From the NCBI GenBank assembly GCA_020091685.1, contig CM034605.1, positions 24,954,470 to 25,018,469 on the forward strand: a stretch of 64,000 bases of DNA, read 5' to 3'. This DNA comes from Lutjanus erythropterus. Lineage: Eukaryota; Chordata; Actinopteri; Lutjaniformes; Lutjanidae. The notes under the pieces are model-generated. The model made no database searches, was not told where the DNA came from, and saw only the letters and a list, made by a program, of their open reading frames with translations. Shown one piece after another: positions 1 through 12,244 of this stretch; position 1 is the first letter of the stretch, and the number at the start of each line of letters is the position of its first letter. A program made the translations under genes and the position numbers.

Positions 1-1024
1 GGTAACAGAATAAAAGCGGGCGCATTGAAGTAGCAATTAGAAATAAAAATTACAAGAATGCACAGTGAATTATAAACAAGGAGAATCATAAATATATTTT
101 TAAATTAGCTGTCACACTTGGAAAAAAATCCTTGTGACAGCATGTGCTGATGAGAGAGGGCTTCATCATTGTTCACAGAACAATACAACAACACGGCAGG
201 CCGTAAACTTTACAAACTGAGTCTCTAAATCGCCACAAACCACAAAACTAACTGTGATGGAAGCATGAAGGCTGATCGAATCAGAGGTGCCGCATGAAGC
301 CGGACAGTGATGGGAGAGACGCTCTGTGGTGCGCTGGGAATTTATTCCTGATCTATGAGCAGGATGCACGTTTTTAGTCTCTCTGACTCTGTAGAAATCT
401 GATGTTTCACATCACAGATGATGAATAAATGTATTAAAACATGAGACTCATGTAGGCTGATATAGGAGTTTAGTGTAGCACTGAGCTGAAAAAATAGGAA
501 GTTTGCTTGCATGTGGAGGAGGAGTCAAATGATGCACTGAACGGTCCTTTTTATGTGACTATGAGTTAGCAAAGCAAGTTAATAACCACCGTCGTGATAT
601 CCGTTGACTCTGACTGGGGTTTTAAGTTTTGTCAAGCTAACTCATGCACAGAAACCCTGGCTGTGTTGAGCCTCCTTCATAAAACAGCCCTCAGGTTTAG
701 CCAGTTTTTGTCTTTGTGTCTAATGCGCAGCCTCCCCGGCCTGCAAAAACACTAGTTGTCTGCTATGTGTTCTTTTTGCTGGCCTCCCTGATAGAAGCAA
801 CCTTCCCCCCTTTTGGGAGAACAGTGTTTATGTGTTTATGTGCACCGCCATGTTTCTACAGTAGCCCAGAACAGACAAATCAAACAGTTCTCCTACACGC
901 TTGGAAGGGAACAGTGAGACGAGTGAGAGTGTTATGCAAGGTCACAGCTAGATGCTACTAAATACTACAATCTGGTCCTTTAAAAAATTGTGATCAAACT
1001 TTATAGAAGTTCTTTTATAAATTA
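1..1024. other. no gene seen
   Basis: AT-rich unique-looking sequence. Short open frames at 166-369 (minus) and 716-961 (plus) lack coding character or recognisable motifs. A MITE-like end motif (CTGGTCCTTTAA) occurs near 972-983, echoing similar ends near 15350. Confidence 0.6.
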
Positions 1025-1350
1025 TTAGTCCTTATGAGAGCGGCACAGTGGTGCAGTGGTTAGTGGTTCTGAGTCTGCATGTTCTCTTTGTGTCCACATG
1101 GGTTCTCTCCAGGTACTCTGGCTTCCTCCCACAGTCCAAAGACATGCAGCGTAACAGGTTAACTGGTGACTCTAACTGTCCATGGGTGTGTCCAGTGGTT
1201 GTCTGTCTTTATGCATCAGCCCTGCAATGAACCGGTGACTTGTTTAGGGCGTACCCAGCCTCTCGCCCAATGTCAGCTGGCATAGGCTCCACCCCCCCGT
1301 GACCCTTCAAGAATAAGCAGTTATGGACAATGAATGAATGAATGGATAGT
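1025..1350 (+). mobile_element. tRNA-headed SINE / RTE-like retroelement copy with GAAT tail
   Basis: Begins with a box A-like GTGGTGCAGTGGTTAG. It then follows the well-known teleost repeat: CATGTTCTC, GGCTTCCTCCCACAGTCC, AAAGACATGCAG, a TTAACTGGTGACTCTAA block, GTCAGCTGGCATAGGCTCC, and an ATGAATGAATGAATGG tail. The box B part between TGGTTCTGAG and TCTGCATGTT is deleted. Inactive old copy. The 60-aa open frame inside it is spurious. Confidence 0.85.
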
Positions 1351-3155
1351 CCTTATGATTGGAGATTCAAAAGCGTCAGTGTCTGTCATTATTTCACCAT
1401 TGTACAGGTCCAGGCTTTGTCTGTTTAGTTTTTGTTTTTTTTAGAAGAGACTTTCTTCAAAAAAACACAGCTGGAGAGATTCTGGCAGTGATTTATGCCA
1501 CAAATCTCCAATAGTTTTGTATTTTATCTTACTTCTAATATTGGACTTGCAACGTTTTTATTGCCCCCTTTAAAAATCCTATTATTTGATTATAGTCCCG
1601 CTGTTGTATTTAAGACTTAAACCTGTGAAAACTTATTTTCAAAGACTTTTTTTTCTTTTTTGCCTATGACTCCTGTTGCACCACATAGTCATCTGAGGGG
1701 AGGTGTATATTTTGAATTTCCCCTGTGAGGTTTCTCCACTTCTTCTTACATCGTGCAGGTTTTTGAAGAAGGTTTTCTTGTCATCTTAGAGATAAGAAGC
1801 CTGTTAAAACATTGTATGTGACTGACTTTGTCATTGACGCAGTCTGAAGTTGTGATGAAAAGATGCACTTCAGTGGTAGTTATTCTATTCACTCACTCAC
1901 ATTTTCTCAGTCTGATCTGTGTTTTGACAACCCTTCAGGAACAATAATCATCCAACCATCCACGCAACGTAAAATAGAATCTGCTGATGTGATGAAGGTG
2001 CCTCCTGCAGACGCTCAGAACCGTCACTCCCCCTGTCTGAGCATTTTGATTGTGACTCCGTCTGATTGTTTATTTGCACGCCGGAGTCGCAGAGCAGATC
2101 AGTGACACAGCGCAACACGCTCAGATGCCCTCGGCGAAGTGCAAACCAGAACTAAACGATATGATTAAGAACAAAAAGAGGCTCAAAAAGTCATGCAGCG
2201 AGGCAGATAATTACATGACAGGATACGCCATAAGTGGATGAAGACAGAGGAGAAAGCCTCCCCATGCCTTTCAGCCTCCGGAGATTCACATTGACAACTC
2301 TTCCTTTTGACGACTTCATCACCATTTCTCCTTACGCTCACAAAACAAGGACAAAAATTTCACAGTCTTAAAGGGATCAAAGCTCCGAAGGACAAGCCGA
2401 GTCGGTCCAGCTCCTTCTGAAACCCCTTGCACCGAGCGAGACACGATACTAATTAACCTGTTTGTGTTCAGAGGCAGCTTATCAACTTCCTAAATCAAAT
2501 ACAGTCCACAGTTAATCATCATTAGTAGCTAAGTGCATTAATTGCTGTGGGCGACTTGCTTCATTATCATTAGGACTAGCCGAGTCGTGCTGAGCTGGAG
2601 CCAACATGTGGTGTGAGACCAGCTGTGGTGAGTCTGAGTGTCTGGACCCCCTCAGTAAAAACACTATGTCATTTAATAAAGACACACATTCAGATACAAG
2701 CAGGAGCAGATGAAGATAAACCACACAAGCAGAAACAGAGTGAACATGTGCAGAAGCGCCTACAAGCAAGCACGGAAATATACAGATACACATACGCAAA
2801 CACACACAGAATGGCTAAAACTAATTCAGAAATTATTTCATCTATAAAATCTCATATGTAAAATATTATTCAGAGGTCATGACCACAGTTGCCAACATTC
2901 AGACCTCAAAAACAGGGGGATTTTAAAACCAAAAGCAGAGGATTCTGTTGATGTTTAAAGAATTAAAATAACAATAAGAACACATTTTTTGGTGAACAGA
3001 TGGCTGTAGACAACCTATAAATGACACTAAAGAAACACAATGGGACCACAGTCCTAAGTCTTACCTTGTCCAGTTTCAAATCTGATTACAATACAATAAT
3101 AATTAGAAGAGAAAATTAATATTTTACAAATATTTTTCAAAGATTATGTAAGTAC
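1351..3155. other. no gene seen
   Basis: Single-copy-looking sequence with short T and A runs. The open frames at 1863-2105, 2512-2805 (minus) and 2613-2861 have no family resemblance and no plausible splice context. Confidence 0.5.
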
Positions 3156-3156
3156 T

Positions 3157-3990
3157 AAGGGTGTGCATCTCACTGACTGAGACTGAGTCAATACGCATTT
3201 TGGTACCTGTTCAACGATATGATGCATCTTAGAAATTTTGAAATAGGTAACGATTCGGTACGATATGATTCAGCCCCGTCACAATACAATATGTTATGAA
3301 ACACTGTGTGAATATTTACATTTTGACCCTATTAATGCCATATTTGAAGGGTACCATTAGTTGCAAGAAGAAATCCTGATAGTTTCACTAAATCCAGTAA
3401 CAGTGGAGACAGAGAGAAGGGGACATTACAGTGATGGTAACATCTTATTAGGAATCTCATTTGTAAGTCAGATACTGCAGCCTAAATGAGAATCTGTGAA
3501 CAAACTTTAAAACTGTTCAAAATGGGTTTTTGCAGTAAGATGATCTGCTACTCTGTCATATGAAAAGTGCTGTGGTTTGGATTGAATTTGACCGTGTAGA
3601 GGAAGAGAGGTGTGGGGGAACAATGATGCTACGTGTTACCTGCTCTCTCAGTGACATGACGTCTCTGTGGGTCAGGAGACTCGTGGTTCTGTATACGTTT
3701 TCTCATCTTTCTTATCAAACCCAAACTTATTCCACACTTTCACGTTATGAAAGTTAGGTGGTGTGATGCGGTGTGATGTCAGTTCGACATCAGAGGAGAG
3801 ACAGGAGAGGGAGGGAGGAGCACTTGTTTTGTGTTCCTTGATGCAAAAAAAACCAACAACATATGTGTGTCCTAATGAGATGCATCGATATACTAGGACT
3901 GCAGTGCTGATACAGACCGTCTGAATTGATGCACCTGCATCTTACACATTAAAGGTGCATCGGATGCATGAGTGAATTATCACACCCCTG
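3157..3990. mobile_element. decayed MITE with GGGTGTG terminal inverted repeats (hAT-like)
   Basis: The left end reads AAGGGTGTGCATCTC and the right end, read inversely, CAGGGGTGTGATA. Interior stretches with GATATGATGCATC, ACGATTCGGTACGATATGA and GATGCATCGATAT belong to a common teleost repeat with these termini. About 830 bp. Flanking target duplication is not clear (about 4 of 8 bases agree). No transposase is encoded; the 65-aa frame inside is spurious. Confidence 0.6.
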
Positions 3991-6170
3991 TGATTTACTG
4001 TAAGGTTCTCTTACAAAAACTGTGCCACTTTCCATTAAAACTTCCTGAAAGAAACTGGAATTGTTTTCCAGAACGTCTGATATTTGCTTGAGCATTTCTT
4101 TCTCTTAGTGCTCTCGAAAAAAAGGTGTGAAAATGTGTCATAAACTGGGAGAAATACAGGAGAATTGTGACACTGAGAGGAAACTGGGAGAAGGTAATGA
4201 AAAACGGGAGTCTCCTGGGAAAATCAGGAAGGTTGGCAAGTATGCCTATCACCATTCCAACAGTTTCCAAGGTTATATGTTTAAATTGTTTATTGGCCGA
4301 TGCAATGTTTTGCCAGATGTCATTGTATTGTATTGCAGCCAATTTTAACATTGGATGACCCAGCGTTTGTTTTGTCAGACCCCTCTGTGTTGGCAATTGG
4401 AAAATCACATTCCTTCAACTCTGCAAATTTAATCGCCTGCCTTAAGAGCCATCATCGTGAAGAACAAAGAGAAACACGCACCAGTGGGAAAAACAACCTG
4501 TCAGCAGTCATTTTTTTAAAAAATCTACTTTGCGCATTGAATGTGTACATTTTCAAAAGCATTATATTGTATGTGTTCATGTGCCAGTGGGCCATCAGTA
4601 AGAGTACACACAATAATATGTTAACTCCTCTTAGAGAGACATGATGTTCTCTGCAATTTGGAGGAAAATATATGTGCATACCTCAGCAATCAGCCAAAAT
4701 CAGTTGCAAAACATCAGTATATCAGATATCATACAGCTGTGAAGTGGGAGGAGTCATTGTGGGCACCTCTGGCTCTAGAGGTAAAAGTCATTCATCATTT
4801 TTTTTCATGGAAAATGTGACTCACAATTGGAGCACTTCAACAGCTTGGACTGACATGAAATTCTCCCAGCTGACTCATCAGTACAAAAGATTACCAACAG
4901 AGTGAAAATATCGAGTGTCTACGACTCCCAAGATGCATTTTGGCAAGACACATCCAATCACAGAGCTGAAAGATCAGTTATGTGTGCCACTAACAATGAA
5001 CTGAAGCTAAAGTTCAAAGATAAAGCATTGTACATTTGCTGCTACTTGAAGTTGAGCCTCTGTCTGGCTTTTTCTCAAAAGCAGTTCTGGCTGAGGCTCA
5101 TGGGAGCAGTATTTTCCACCAAACTGACTTGATTTCTCTGAAATGACAGTCAAATATTTAACACTGGTGATCGTAACATAAGCTTATGTGATCATAACAT
5201 CACCTGAGAGTCCTTTGTTTCTATGATAAGCAACATTTAAGATACTATTTTAAAGAAAACTGAAAGAAATAGAAATAAGGGTTGGGTGATGACAAACTTT
5301 TTAAATTTGATATGATACCAATACTTCTTGTTGCAACTTTAGTTATACTGTCATTTTTAAAATGGGTTTGTAATTTTTAATTTAATGGAAACTTTACCTT
5401 TCCTTTATGCAATCCTCTCACAAGTTTGATGTGGACGTGTGTGACAACAGCTGCATGAAAACATTTGGAAGTGTTGAAGACTCCTGCATTTCATATTTAT
5501 ATACGTTAATTAGTGCAGTTTTCTGAGAAGAAATCGATGCCAAAGGAGTAGCTCGTGAGTGTCGATGTATTGATCCCACAGAGTCGATCTGCTCATCCCT
5601 GATGGGAATACAGAACGGGGAAAAACACTTTGATAACCTGTGGCTCCTCCCATTTCTCAGCTCTTTTCCAGTGAATGAGGCAGCTGTGTTATTTAATGCA
5701 GTGATGCTGTCTGTCTTACATGCCAAGAAATGTAAAAGTGTGTCTCTAAAAGTCAGGGAAGAAGAGAAGTTTGATTTGCAATATTATCAGGAAGGAAATG
5801 CTAATATGTATGTTAAACTTGAAGGACACGCACAATGCTTTTTGGTGAGAAACACGATGTAAACATAACTGTGTTTGTGTTCAACTAAACCCCACAGGAT
5901 ACCTAAACCTTTTAATGAAATTCAAATAAATAATCAATTAATCAACAAACAATTTCAGCTCTACAGAACAGACACACAGATGAGAACATGCAAATATGTG
6001 CAGACTTACACAAATAACACGTAACATACTGACAAAGGAAGCAGACACACAGAGATGTCTGAAACAGCAGAGTCATAGCACCGATTACACTCACAATCCA
6101 GAAGGTTGTCATTCTGCCAGCAGTACAACTGCGATAGGGAAGATTAACCAAAGGGATGTAATTGGAGGGG
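3991..6170. other. no gene seen; one repeat fragment
   Basis: Contains overlapping open frames on both strands (3995-4408 minus, 4300-4644 plus and others) that look like chance. Near 5279-5340 a fragment with GGGTTGGGTGATGAC and TGATATGATACCAATAC resembles the 'GGGCTGGGYGATATGG' class of teleost repeats. Confidence 0.5.
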
Positions 6171-6175
6171 TGGAG

Positions 6176-6177
<2 letters not shown>

Positions 6178-6219
<42 letters not shown>
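6178..6219. repeat. (TG)n microsatellite
   Basis: Uninterrupted TG dinucleotide run of about 20 units. It accounts for the valine-cysteine stretch in the open frame 5996-6538, which I do not accept as a gene. Confidence 0.97.
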
Positions 6220-6220
<1 letters not shown>

Positions 6221-6459
6221 GGTTGGGGTGTCTGTCTGTGTTTAACCGTTGTCATCATCAGCTTGTTCTGCTGCGCGCTCGGCCGAATCAGATCTGTCTT
6301 GTTACAAAAGAGTGAATCCTTCTCCGGCTCTCTGAGTCACAGCATCAACACGCCGCTAATGTCACGCCATCTCTCTGCACAGCTCATTAAGACAGAATCA
6401 TCATTTGACTTATCAGGAACTATTCCGGTCCGATCTGACCGGGCCTGTGTCCTCAACTG

Positions 6460-7065
6460 CGTGTGGAGGGAGGAAGGAGAGAGAGGGGTGCAGAAGACGG
6501 GAGGATCTGGTTGGTGGATGCACGAAATGGATTTATAGAGCGAGGGAGGAATAGAAACGAGGGCTGATGGAAGGATTGGTGGAGAAAGAAGAGGAGGAAT
6601 GGAGGTGAAGGGTGGAAAAAGGAGTGGGCGGATAAATCTAAGATGCTTGCAGGGATTGGAAAAAGGTACAGAGGGATGAAAAGTGGAAAGGATAGACAGA
6701 TGCAAGGATTGATGAATGGATTGAGGTCCTGGTCAATGTCTGACAGGGCGAGTGGTTGGATGAATGGAGAGTGGAGGTTAATGAATAAATTGGTGAATAG
6801 ATTTATGAAGGGATAAAGGAATGGACTGATGGAGGATTTGCAGAAACAGGAGCGCAAGAAGAACTTATGGAGGAAGCAAGAGCTGAATGTAGGAGGAATA
6901 TTAAGGTATGGAGGGATGGTAAGGAGATTTATGGAGGGGCAGAAGAATAGCAACATGGATGGATGGGTGATTGATTGAGAGATGGGAGGATACAGGGATT
7001 GGTGGAGGTTGAAGGGATGAAGGAATAATGAGAAGGGAGAGGGAAGGAGTTTGAGTTATGGAGGA
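6460..7065. repeat. purine-rich degenerate GGAT/GGAGG satellite-like block
   Basis: About 600 bp in which the plus strand is dominated by variants of GGATGGA, GGAGGAAT and AAGGATTGATGAATGG. It gives rise to long, low-complexity antisense frames rich in Pro, Ser, Leu and Phe (6337-6705, 6453-6956), which are artefacts of the strand asymmetry. It continues beyond an inserted SINE at 7220-7345, ending in GGATGGATGGATGG. Confidence 0.8.
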
Positions 7066-7074
7066 ATGGTAAAT

Positions 7075-7210
7075 GCGCAGCGCTTATATAGAGCTTCTCT
7101 ACTTAAGCAGGATGAAGTGCTTCAGTGTCTTGCTAAAGGAGGAGCCAGGAGATCGAACCACCAACCCAGAGATTAATGATTAACATGCTCTACCACCTGA
7201 GCCACAACCA
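7075..7210 (-). mobile_element. tRNA-derived SINE, minus strand
   Basis: On the minus strand, box A TGGCTCAGGTGG (7204-7193) and box B GGTTCGATCTC (7159-7149) have tRNA-like spacing. They are followed by the teleost SINE body AGCAAGACACTGAAG and a 3' part resembling GCGCTATATAA (here CTCTATATAAGCGCTG). It lies inside the purine-rich block. Not a functional tRNA: no acceptor-stem pairing is evident. Confidence 0.8.
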
Positions 7211-7219
7211 GCAAGAAAG

Positions 7220-7345
7220 AAATATGACAGAGAAGACGGGATAAAGAGGAAGAGAATGAATGAATTGATGGGCTGGAGGGAAGACAGGATGGACGGGTGA
7301 AAATCTAGCAGTGATTGGTGGATGGATGGATGGATGATATCCAGA
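7220..7345. repeat. continuation of the GGAT-rich block
   Basis: Degenerate GAATGAATTGATGG and GGATGGATGGATGG units. It probably formed one tract with 6460-7065 before the SINE insertion. Confidence 0.7.
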
Positions 7346-7384
7346 ACTAACTAAACGGTGGATTGATTGATATACTTACAGGAT

Positions 7385-7480
7385 ACATACTACATGCTAC
7401 ACACTAATGTCAGGATGCTAGTATGCTCACAGTGACGATGCTAACATGCTGATGTTTAGCAGGTACAGTGGGCCTCACTC
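7385..7480 (+). repeat. fragment of the 'GCTAACATGCTGATGTTTAGCAGG' teleost repeat
   Basis: Contains GATGCTAACATGCTGATG and TTTAGCAGGTACAGTG. It shares its core with the longer copy at 16505-16690. Confidence 0.75.
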
Positions 7481-8120
7481 ACCAATGTCTTTTATGTTTT
7501 AATGTTTTTTTAAATTAAATTTGTTCTTAAGAAGTACGTGATGAAATTTCATGCATTAAATGAGTTAGTAAATAAATAATTAACTTGATGTAAGGTTAAA
7601 TATTGATGTGTTAAAATCTGATCTAAAAATGTGGTAAGCACATATGATTCAGGTCATGGTTTACGTTGTACATCAAGAACTAATGTGGTGCCCCTGCAGC
7701 ACAAGTTCACTGTGGGACTGTATACACAATGCAAGGTGAACGTTGTCTCATGAGGCTCTGCTATTTTCATCCATTCAAGGTATACTCACATCTGACGGTA
7801 AAGGGACTTTAAGAAACCTTCAAGGAACTTTAAAGGACTTTCAAAAACTTTTCTAGAACTTTAAACCCCTTTTCATGATAAACAGCCAACAAGGTATTAA
7901 TGGAACTTCCATTTTCTTTTTATTTTAGAAGTACATCATTACATTTTTAAGTACATTCATGCAATTAGGTATGTAAGTACCAAGGGAAGAGAGGTATTTG
8001 TATATATGAACTTTCATTTTCATGTCATGTGCGTTATGTTTTACGGAGATGTTTGTACTTTGTTTTTTCATGAATATAGGTCTCACAATGACTGAGGCGA
8101 GGATGCGGCACAGAAATAAC
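7481..8120. other. no gene seen; short degenerate tandem motif
   Basis: AT-rich. At 7798-7870 a decayed tandem of AAGGAACTTTAAAGGACTTT-type units is present. The frame 7925-8134 (minus) has no recognisable features. Confidence 0.5.
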
Positions 8121-8122
8121 AC

Positions 8123-8415
8123 ATGACCAAGCAATGCTTTTGTTTGTTAAACTCAGCGGACAAAAACAAGATCAATAAATTGATAAAGAAGGCTGGATCC
8201 ATTATTGGTTTGACCCCTGACTCGCTGGAAGAGGTCATGGAGAAAAGAACGTGCAGGAAGCTCAAGAGTGTCATGCAAAATGAGGATCATCCCATGACTA
8301 ATGTTTTTAGTGAGCTGAAGAGCTGTTTTAGTGACTTGTTATGCCCACGTGTGTCTCAGAGAGATTTAAGAAATCCTTTGTACCTGCTGCAGTGATTTTT
8401 TTTTTATGTTTTAAC
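8123..8415 (+). pseudogene. broken C-terminus of an L2/Rex1-type LINE reverse transcriptase ORF
   Basis: The frame from 8123 reads NKINKLIKKAGSIIGL, then DSLEEVMEKR and KLKSVMQNEDHP. This is the typical C-terminal tail of fish LINE ORF2 proteins, after the reverse-transcriptase domain. Near 8335-8350 the similarity moves to another frame, which reads SERFKKSFVPAAV, the expected terminal motif. The copy therefore carries a frameshift. The endonuclease and RT core are absent, so the copy is 5'-truncated, as is usual for target-primed insertion. The 3' tail follows at 8416-9025. The 85-aa frame at 8341-8598 is the shifted continuation, not a separate gene. Confidence 0.85.
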
Positions 8416-9025
8416 GCTGTCGGTGACTGTCACATGACGCTGACGCTGAGGTCGATGTTATTGACTGATGAAGCTCAGCGTAAGCGTTATGCCTCATTCA
8501 TCCACTACTGTGTTTCTCTCCCTGCTCCCTCTTTACCCACTTATTCTCAATCATCTATCCACAGGCGTTCATTCTTTAAGTTAACCAACCAGATTTAGCC
8601 ACAGTCTCCATCAGCCAATCATGTCATTGCTGATCACAGCTTCACTACCCCCTTTATCACGATGATGTCACGATGGAGCCTAACCACCAAAGACTTTTCA
8701 CATTTCTCTCTAAATCATGCACACGTCAAATAAATATTTTTGTACACTAAGAACGATTCTCTCTTGATTGAAATGATGTTGTCCACTAGAAAGGTGGCTG
8801 TATTAAGGATTGTGGTAATGTTGGTATCCATGAATATTGTTGATGTTTATATTATTATATATATTGGTGCTGTCTCACTGATGCTTACTTTACTTTGCAG
8901 TGCTCTCCATTTGTCTTGTGCTGCCCTGAGATGTGTATGATTTTGTAAGTCCTATGTTGGTGACATTCAGCTTCCTTACTGGGGGATTAATAAAGTATCT
9001 TGTATCGTATCATATCGTATCGTTT
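8416..9025 (+). mobile_element. 3' UTR and tail of the LINE copy
   Basis: Ends with CTTACTGGGGGATTAATAAA and then a GTATCTTGTATCGTATCATATCGT simple tail. The GGGGGATTAATAAAGTATCTT signature is the 3' end typical of fish Rex1/L2-like LINEs. The region between has no other feature. Confidence 0.75.
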
Positions 9026-9281
9026 CGTGTCTGCGTTGCTGCGGAAACAGTTGCAACGTAGGAAGGGAGAAAGAAGAATAAACATTAAAATGATGGTCGA
9101 GATGATGGTGAGTCTGAAAGCGAACGGATGAGAAGACAACAGGATTTATGTGTGCAGAGATGAAGACACAGAGGCATGACGAGATGAGTGATGTCTCTGT
9201 TTTCTGCAACTGTCCAATCATGAAGCTTCATTACAAAGACATAATCTACTGTACTGAGGATGAGTCATCAGTCTTCATCAG

Positions 9282-9282
<1 letters not shown>

Positions 9283-9310
<28 letters not shown>
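9283..9310. repeat. (CA)14 microsatellite
   Basis: Perfect CA dinucleotide run. The Thr-His open frames across it are spurious. Confidence 0.97.
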
Positions 9311-9314
<4 letters not shown>

Positions 9315-9508
9315 GATATATGTTTGTGGATATTTATATCTCTACTGTACATACAGATTGGCTCGCTCTGTGCAGTGAAAACACGCTGCACGGGGATCTC
9401 AGCAGACAATCAGAGTGTTTCCTGCAGCTCGGAGTGATGTGTTAAATAATGACTGTTCAGGATTGCAGCTGAGCGGCGGCGGTCTGCACCGCTACTCAAG
9501 TCTCGCCA

Positions 9509-9529
9509 AACACACACACACACACACAC
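9509..9529. repeat. (CA)n microsatellite
   Basis: Short uninterrupted CA run of about 10 units. Confidence 0.95.
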
Positions 9530-11060
9530 GAGATGACAAAGACGGATGCTTCAGCTGCCTTTATTATCTTTCAATATGCAGGCTGTGTAAGGCGTCCATC
9601 ATCTTGTTACGCTGTATCCATGTTTCTGACGGCATGGAATCGGAAGGAGTCAAAACGCTGAGTACACGCCATACTTCATCTTCTCAGGCGGCGCTGTTAG
9701 ACTGAATGAACTGATAATTTCACTGAATGCTGGATGATTTCACTCGAGCATCCTGATGAAGGTCTTTCACGGCTGAAAAGTCATGTTTTTAATCTTGCTG
9801 CGCTAATTAAAGCCGCTACGTGTAGCATTTTGACATCAATAAATCTTTATCACATTCATCTTGAGATATTAGGGTGATTACTGTAAACAAATACAATCAT
9901 TGCCAAGAAAACTGGCAGCCTCTACCAGTCACAACACTGTATTTTTTATTTTGTGCACCAGTGGGTTTAGTTTAGTTTGATGTAATATTTGCTTTACAGC
10001 ACAAAGAAGGAAAAGGTCACCGTTTGTTCCAGAGCAAAAAGAGCTACATCTCTTCTGACATTTTTTATTCTCAGTTAAGTGCCTTTAAAAGTTACATTTT
10101 GACGTTTCTTAACATAACAGATCTGTTAAAGCTACTACAAGGACTATAAACTGGTCATGAAATTTAATACGGAGGCGTTTATATAATCTGCATAAGCAAA
10201 AAAGACCATCAGCGAGAAGCGAGGCTATTTTTATATTGTTATTCTTAATCCCTGCCATGAGGTTGGATTCTCCTTGAAATCAGCGGAGACGAGTCTGTGT
10301 TTACATTTTCACAGGCAAAGTCGCAATGAGTTGTACTTAAGCGAGTCTTTTGTTTAGATAATTTTACTTTTTCCCTTTATATTTTGTAGTTATTATAGAG
10401 GAAACACGACCACTTTTTGTCTGCAGGAGCCTCCAAAATCAACAACGTGGGAAAGTTCCTTGTAGTAGCTCTAAATGAGCACGTCACATGATGCATCTCT
10501 TTTATTTCAGGACTTTTTTGCAGCTGCACCTTTTAAAGGAATAGTACACTTAATTACTTTAGTTCTGCAAGCTGGTGTAATGGTTAAAAAATACATTTAT
10601 TCAGAGCGAAAAATGAACTAAATGTGGGCGGGCAGTGGTTCAGTTTTCTTTTCTGGAAACATTAGAAATTAAAATGATTTTGTGGTATTTTATTTTAATA
10701 ATTTCAAGCCTAATCAGCGACCATGATTTTTTTTTATTGCGATTCCATCCAGTCAAATACTGGGGTATCACACTGATGTAGGCTAGCTGCTAGCTAATAC
10801 ATCAAAATGGTTGAAATAAAGGTAAAAATAGCCAATGGTGAGAACCAAACTGTGAATGGTACATTGTTGACGGCCATGTCGGACGTTTGGGAGAAGTTTG
10901 GTGCAATTACAGCCCATGATAACATTGTCGGTGGCTTTTCTGCTTGTAAAACGTAGCTTTTGATAGCAGCCAGCAAGGCACATCTTCACTGAGGTTCTGG
11001 TGCTGAGCTTTACGCATGTGGGCAGGTGTGAGTTTGCTAAACTAGACCTGTGCAGGACTC
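9530..11060. other. no gene seen
   Basis: Mostly unique AT-rich sequence. Minus-strand frames at 10783-11079 have no domain resemblance. A repeat-end motif (TTTTAAAGGAATAGTACACTT) begins near 10532. Confidence 0.5.
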
Positions 11061-11064
11061 TGAC

Positions 11065-11160
11065 TTGCTGTTTTGCCAAGAGTTAGATGGAAAGATTGTC
11101 CTTGAAATATAAAGCGATATGACAGGAGCCGGTTAGCTTAGCACAAACACTGAAAACATT
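11065..11160 (+). repeat. fragment of the 'GAGTTAGATG...GGTTAGCTTAGC' teleost repeat
   Basis: Contains CCAAGAGTTAGATGGAAAG and GCCGGTTAGCTTAGCACAAA. Related fragments occur at 24230-24375, 25380-25480, 25915-26060, 40690-40790 and 51700-51860. Confidence 0.7.
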
Positions 11161-12240
11161 TAATTTCCCTACATAACCCCTTGTAAAAGCACAACCTTTC
11201 ATTTTTAAATAATGCATTAGTTAGTGAATTTATTTAATTAATGAAGTTAGAGGTGCTATTTCAACTGGAATGCCTCATAAACCTGGATTTCTGACCAACC
11301 CAAACCTAAAAAGAAATGCAGATGGCTGCTCTGCTCATCAGCGGTGAAAACTGTTTATTAGCACTTCTGTCTTTTGTGTCTCCTTCAATCATTCATACAC
11401 TCAGTACTGTCCAGCTTGGACATGCTGCTGTTTGTGTGAACAAAATGCAGTAAATGGAAAGCACTGTTTATGCTAAGCTAAGCTAACTAGATGCCTGCCT
11501 TTCATATTCACAGTGCACACAAATCTAACACTTCCAATAGAAATCAGTTTGCTATTAGGTTCCATATTTGTTGCAGTCTGTATCTCAGGTCTCTGGGCTG
11601 GTTGTAAAAGCCTGCAAACCCCAGACAGCCTGCCTCTGGACACACCAGAGACGCTCTTAATCGGCCCATATGCTGCATTTCACCTGGGACAGTCTCTCAC
11701 ATTAACAAGAGTTTCGTTCCTCTCACTGTTCCTGCCAGACTCTCTGGTGGCTCTCTCCCTCCACGGCCTTTTGTTTCCCTCTGAATCTCTGAGAGCCTCT
11801 GTCTCATTTCTTTATCTCTAATTCCCTGTCGCTGTACCCCCGCCATCTCTCACACATCTTTCTACTACTCTACTCATCTCTTTATCTTTCTTTCTGTCTC
11901 TTTGCTTTGGCTAAAAATGTAGAGATTTTCACGATGAGTGATACTACTATTTATTTAAGTTAAATCCTTCTTTTCCCAAAATAACAGACCAGTCATACGC
12001 CATACTACAAAATAAATCTGAAATAGAACAATTAAAATAAATTAAAAACTAATTAAGGCTCAGTTTCATTCAGTGTAGCAGAGCATTTCCAGTGAGCAGT
12101 ACCCAAACACAATGCATTACTAGATTTTAGCATAAAATAACAAAAGTCATCTACCCTGTTCAGTTCTGTTTTAGAGCAATTTATTGTCCTCAGGTGTCAA
12201 AAATAAGCACTTCAAAGTTGTGGCCTGTCTACAGTGCCTG
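11161..12240. other. no gene seen
   Basis: Contains an ATGCTAAGCTAAGCTAACTAG patch near 11468-11490 and a pyrimidine-rich stretch at 11740-11910. The 102-aa frame at 11513-11821 is low-complexity Ser/Leu sequence without support. Confidence 0.5.
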
Positions 12241-12244
12241 TTAT

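Noticed and set aside
3995-4408. 137-aa minus-strand frame
   Set aside because: Overlaps other frames on the opposite strand in AT-rich DNA, with no motif or splice support.
5996-6538. 180-aa plus-strand frame
   Set aside because: Contains a (TG)n run read as Cys-Val repeats and no domain. It is open because simple repeats lack stops.
6337-6956. 122- and 167-aa minus-strand frames
   Set aside because: Antisense to the GGAT/GGAGG purine block. Low-complexity Pro/Ser/Phe/Leu with no homology seen.
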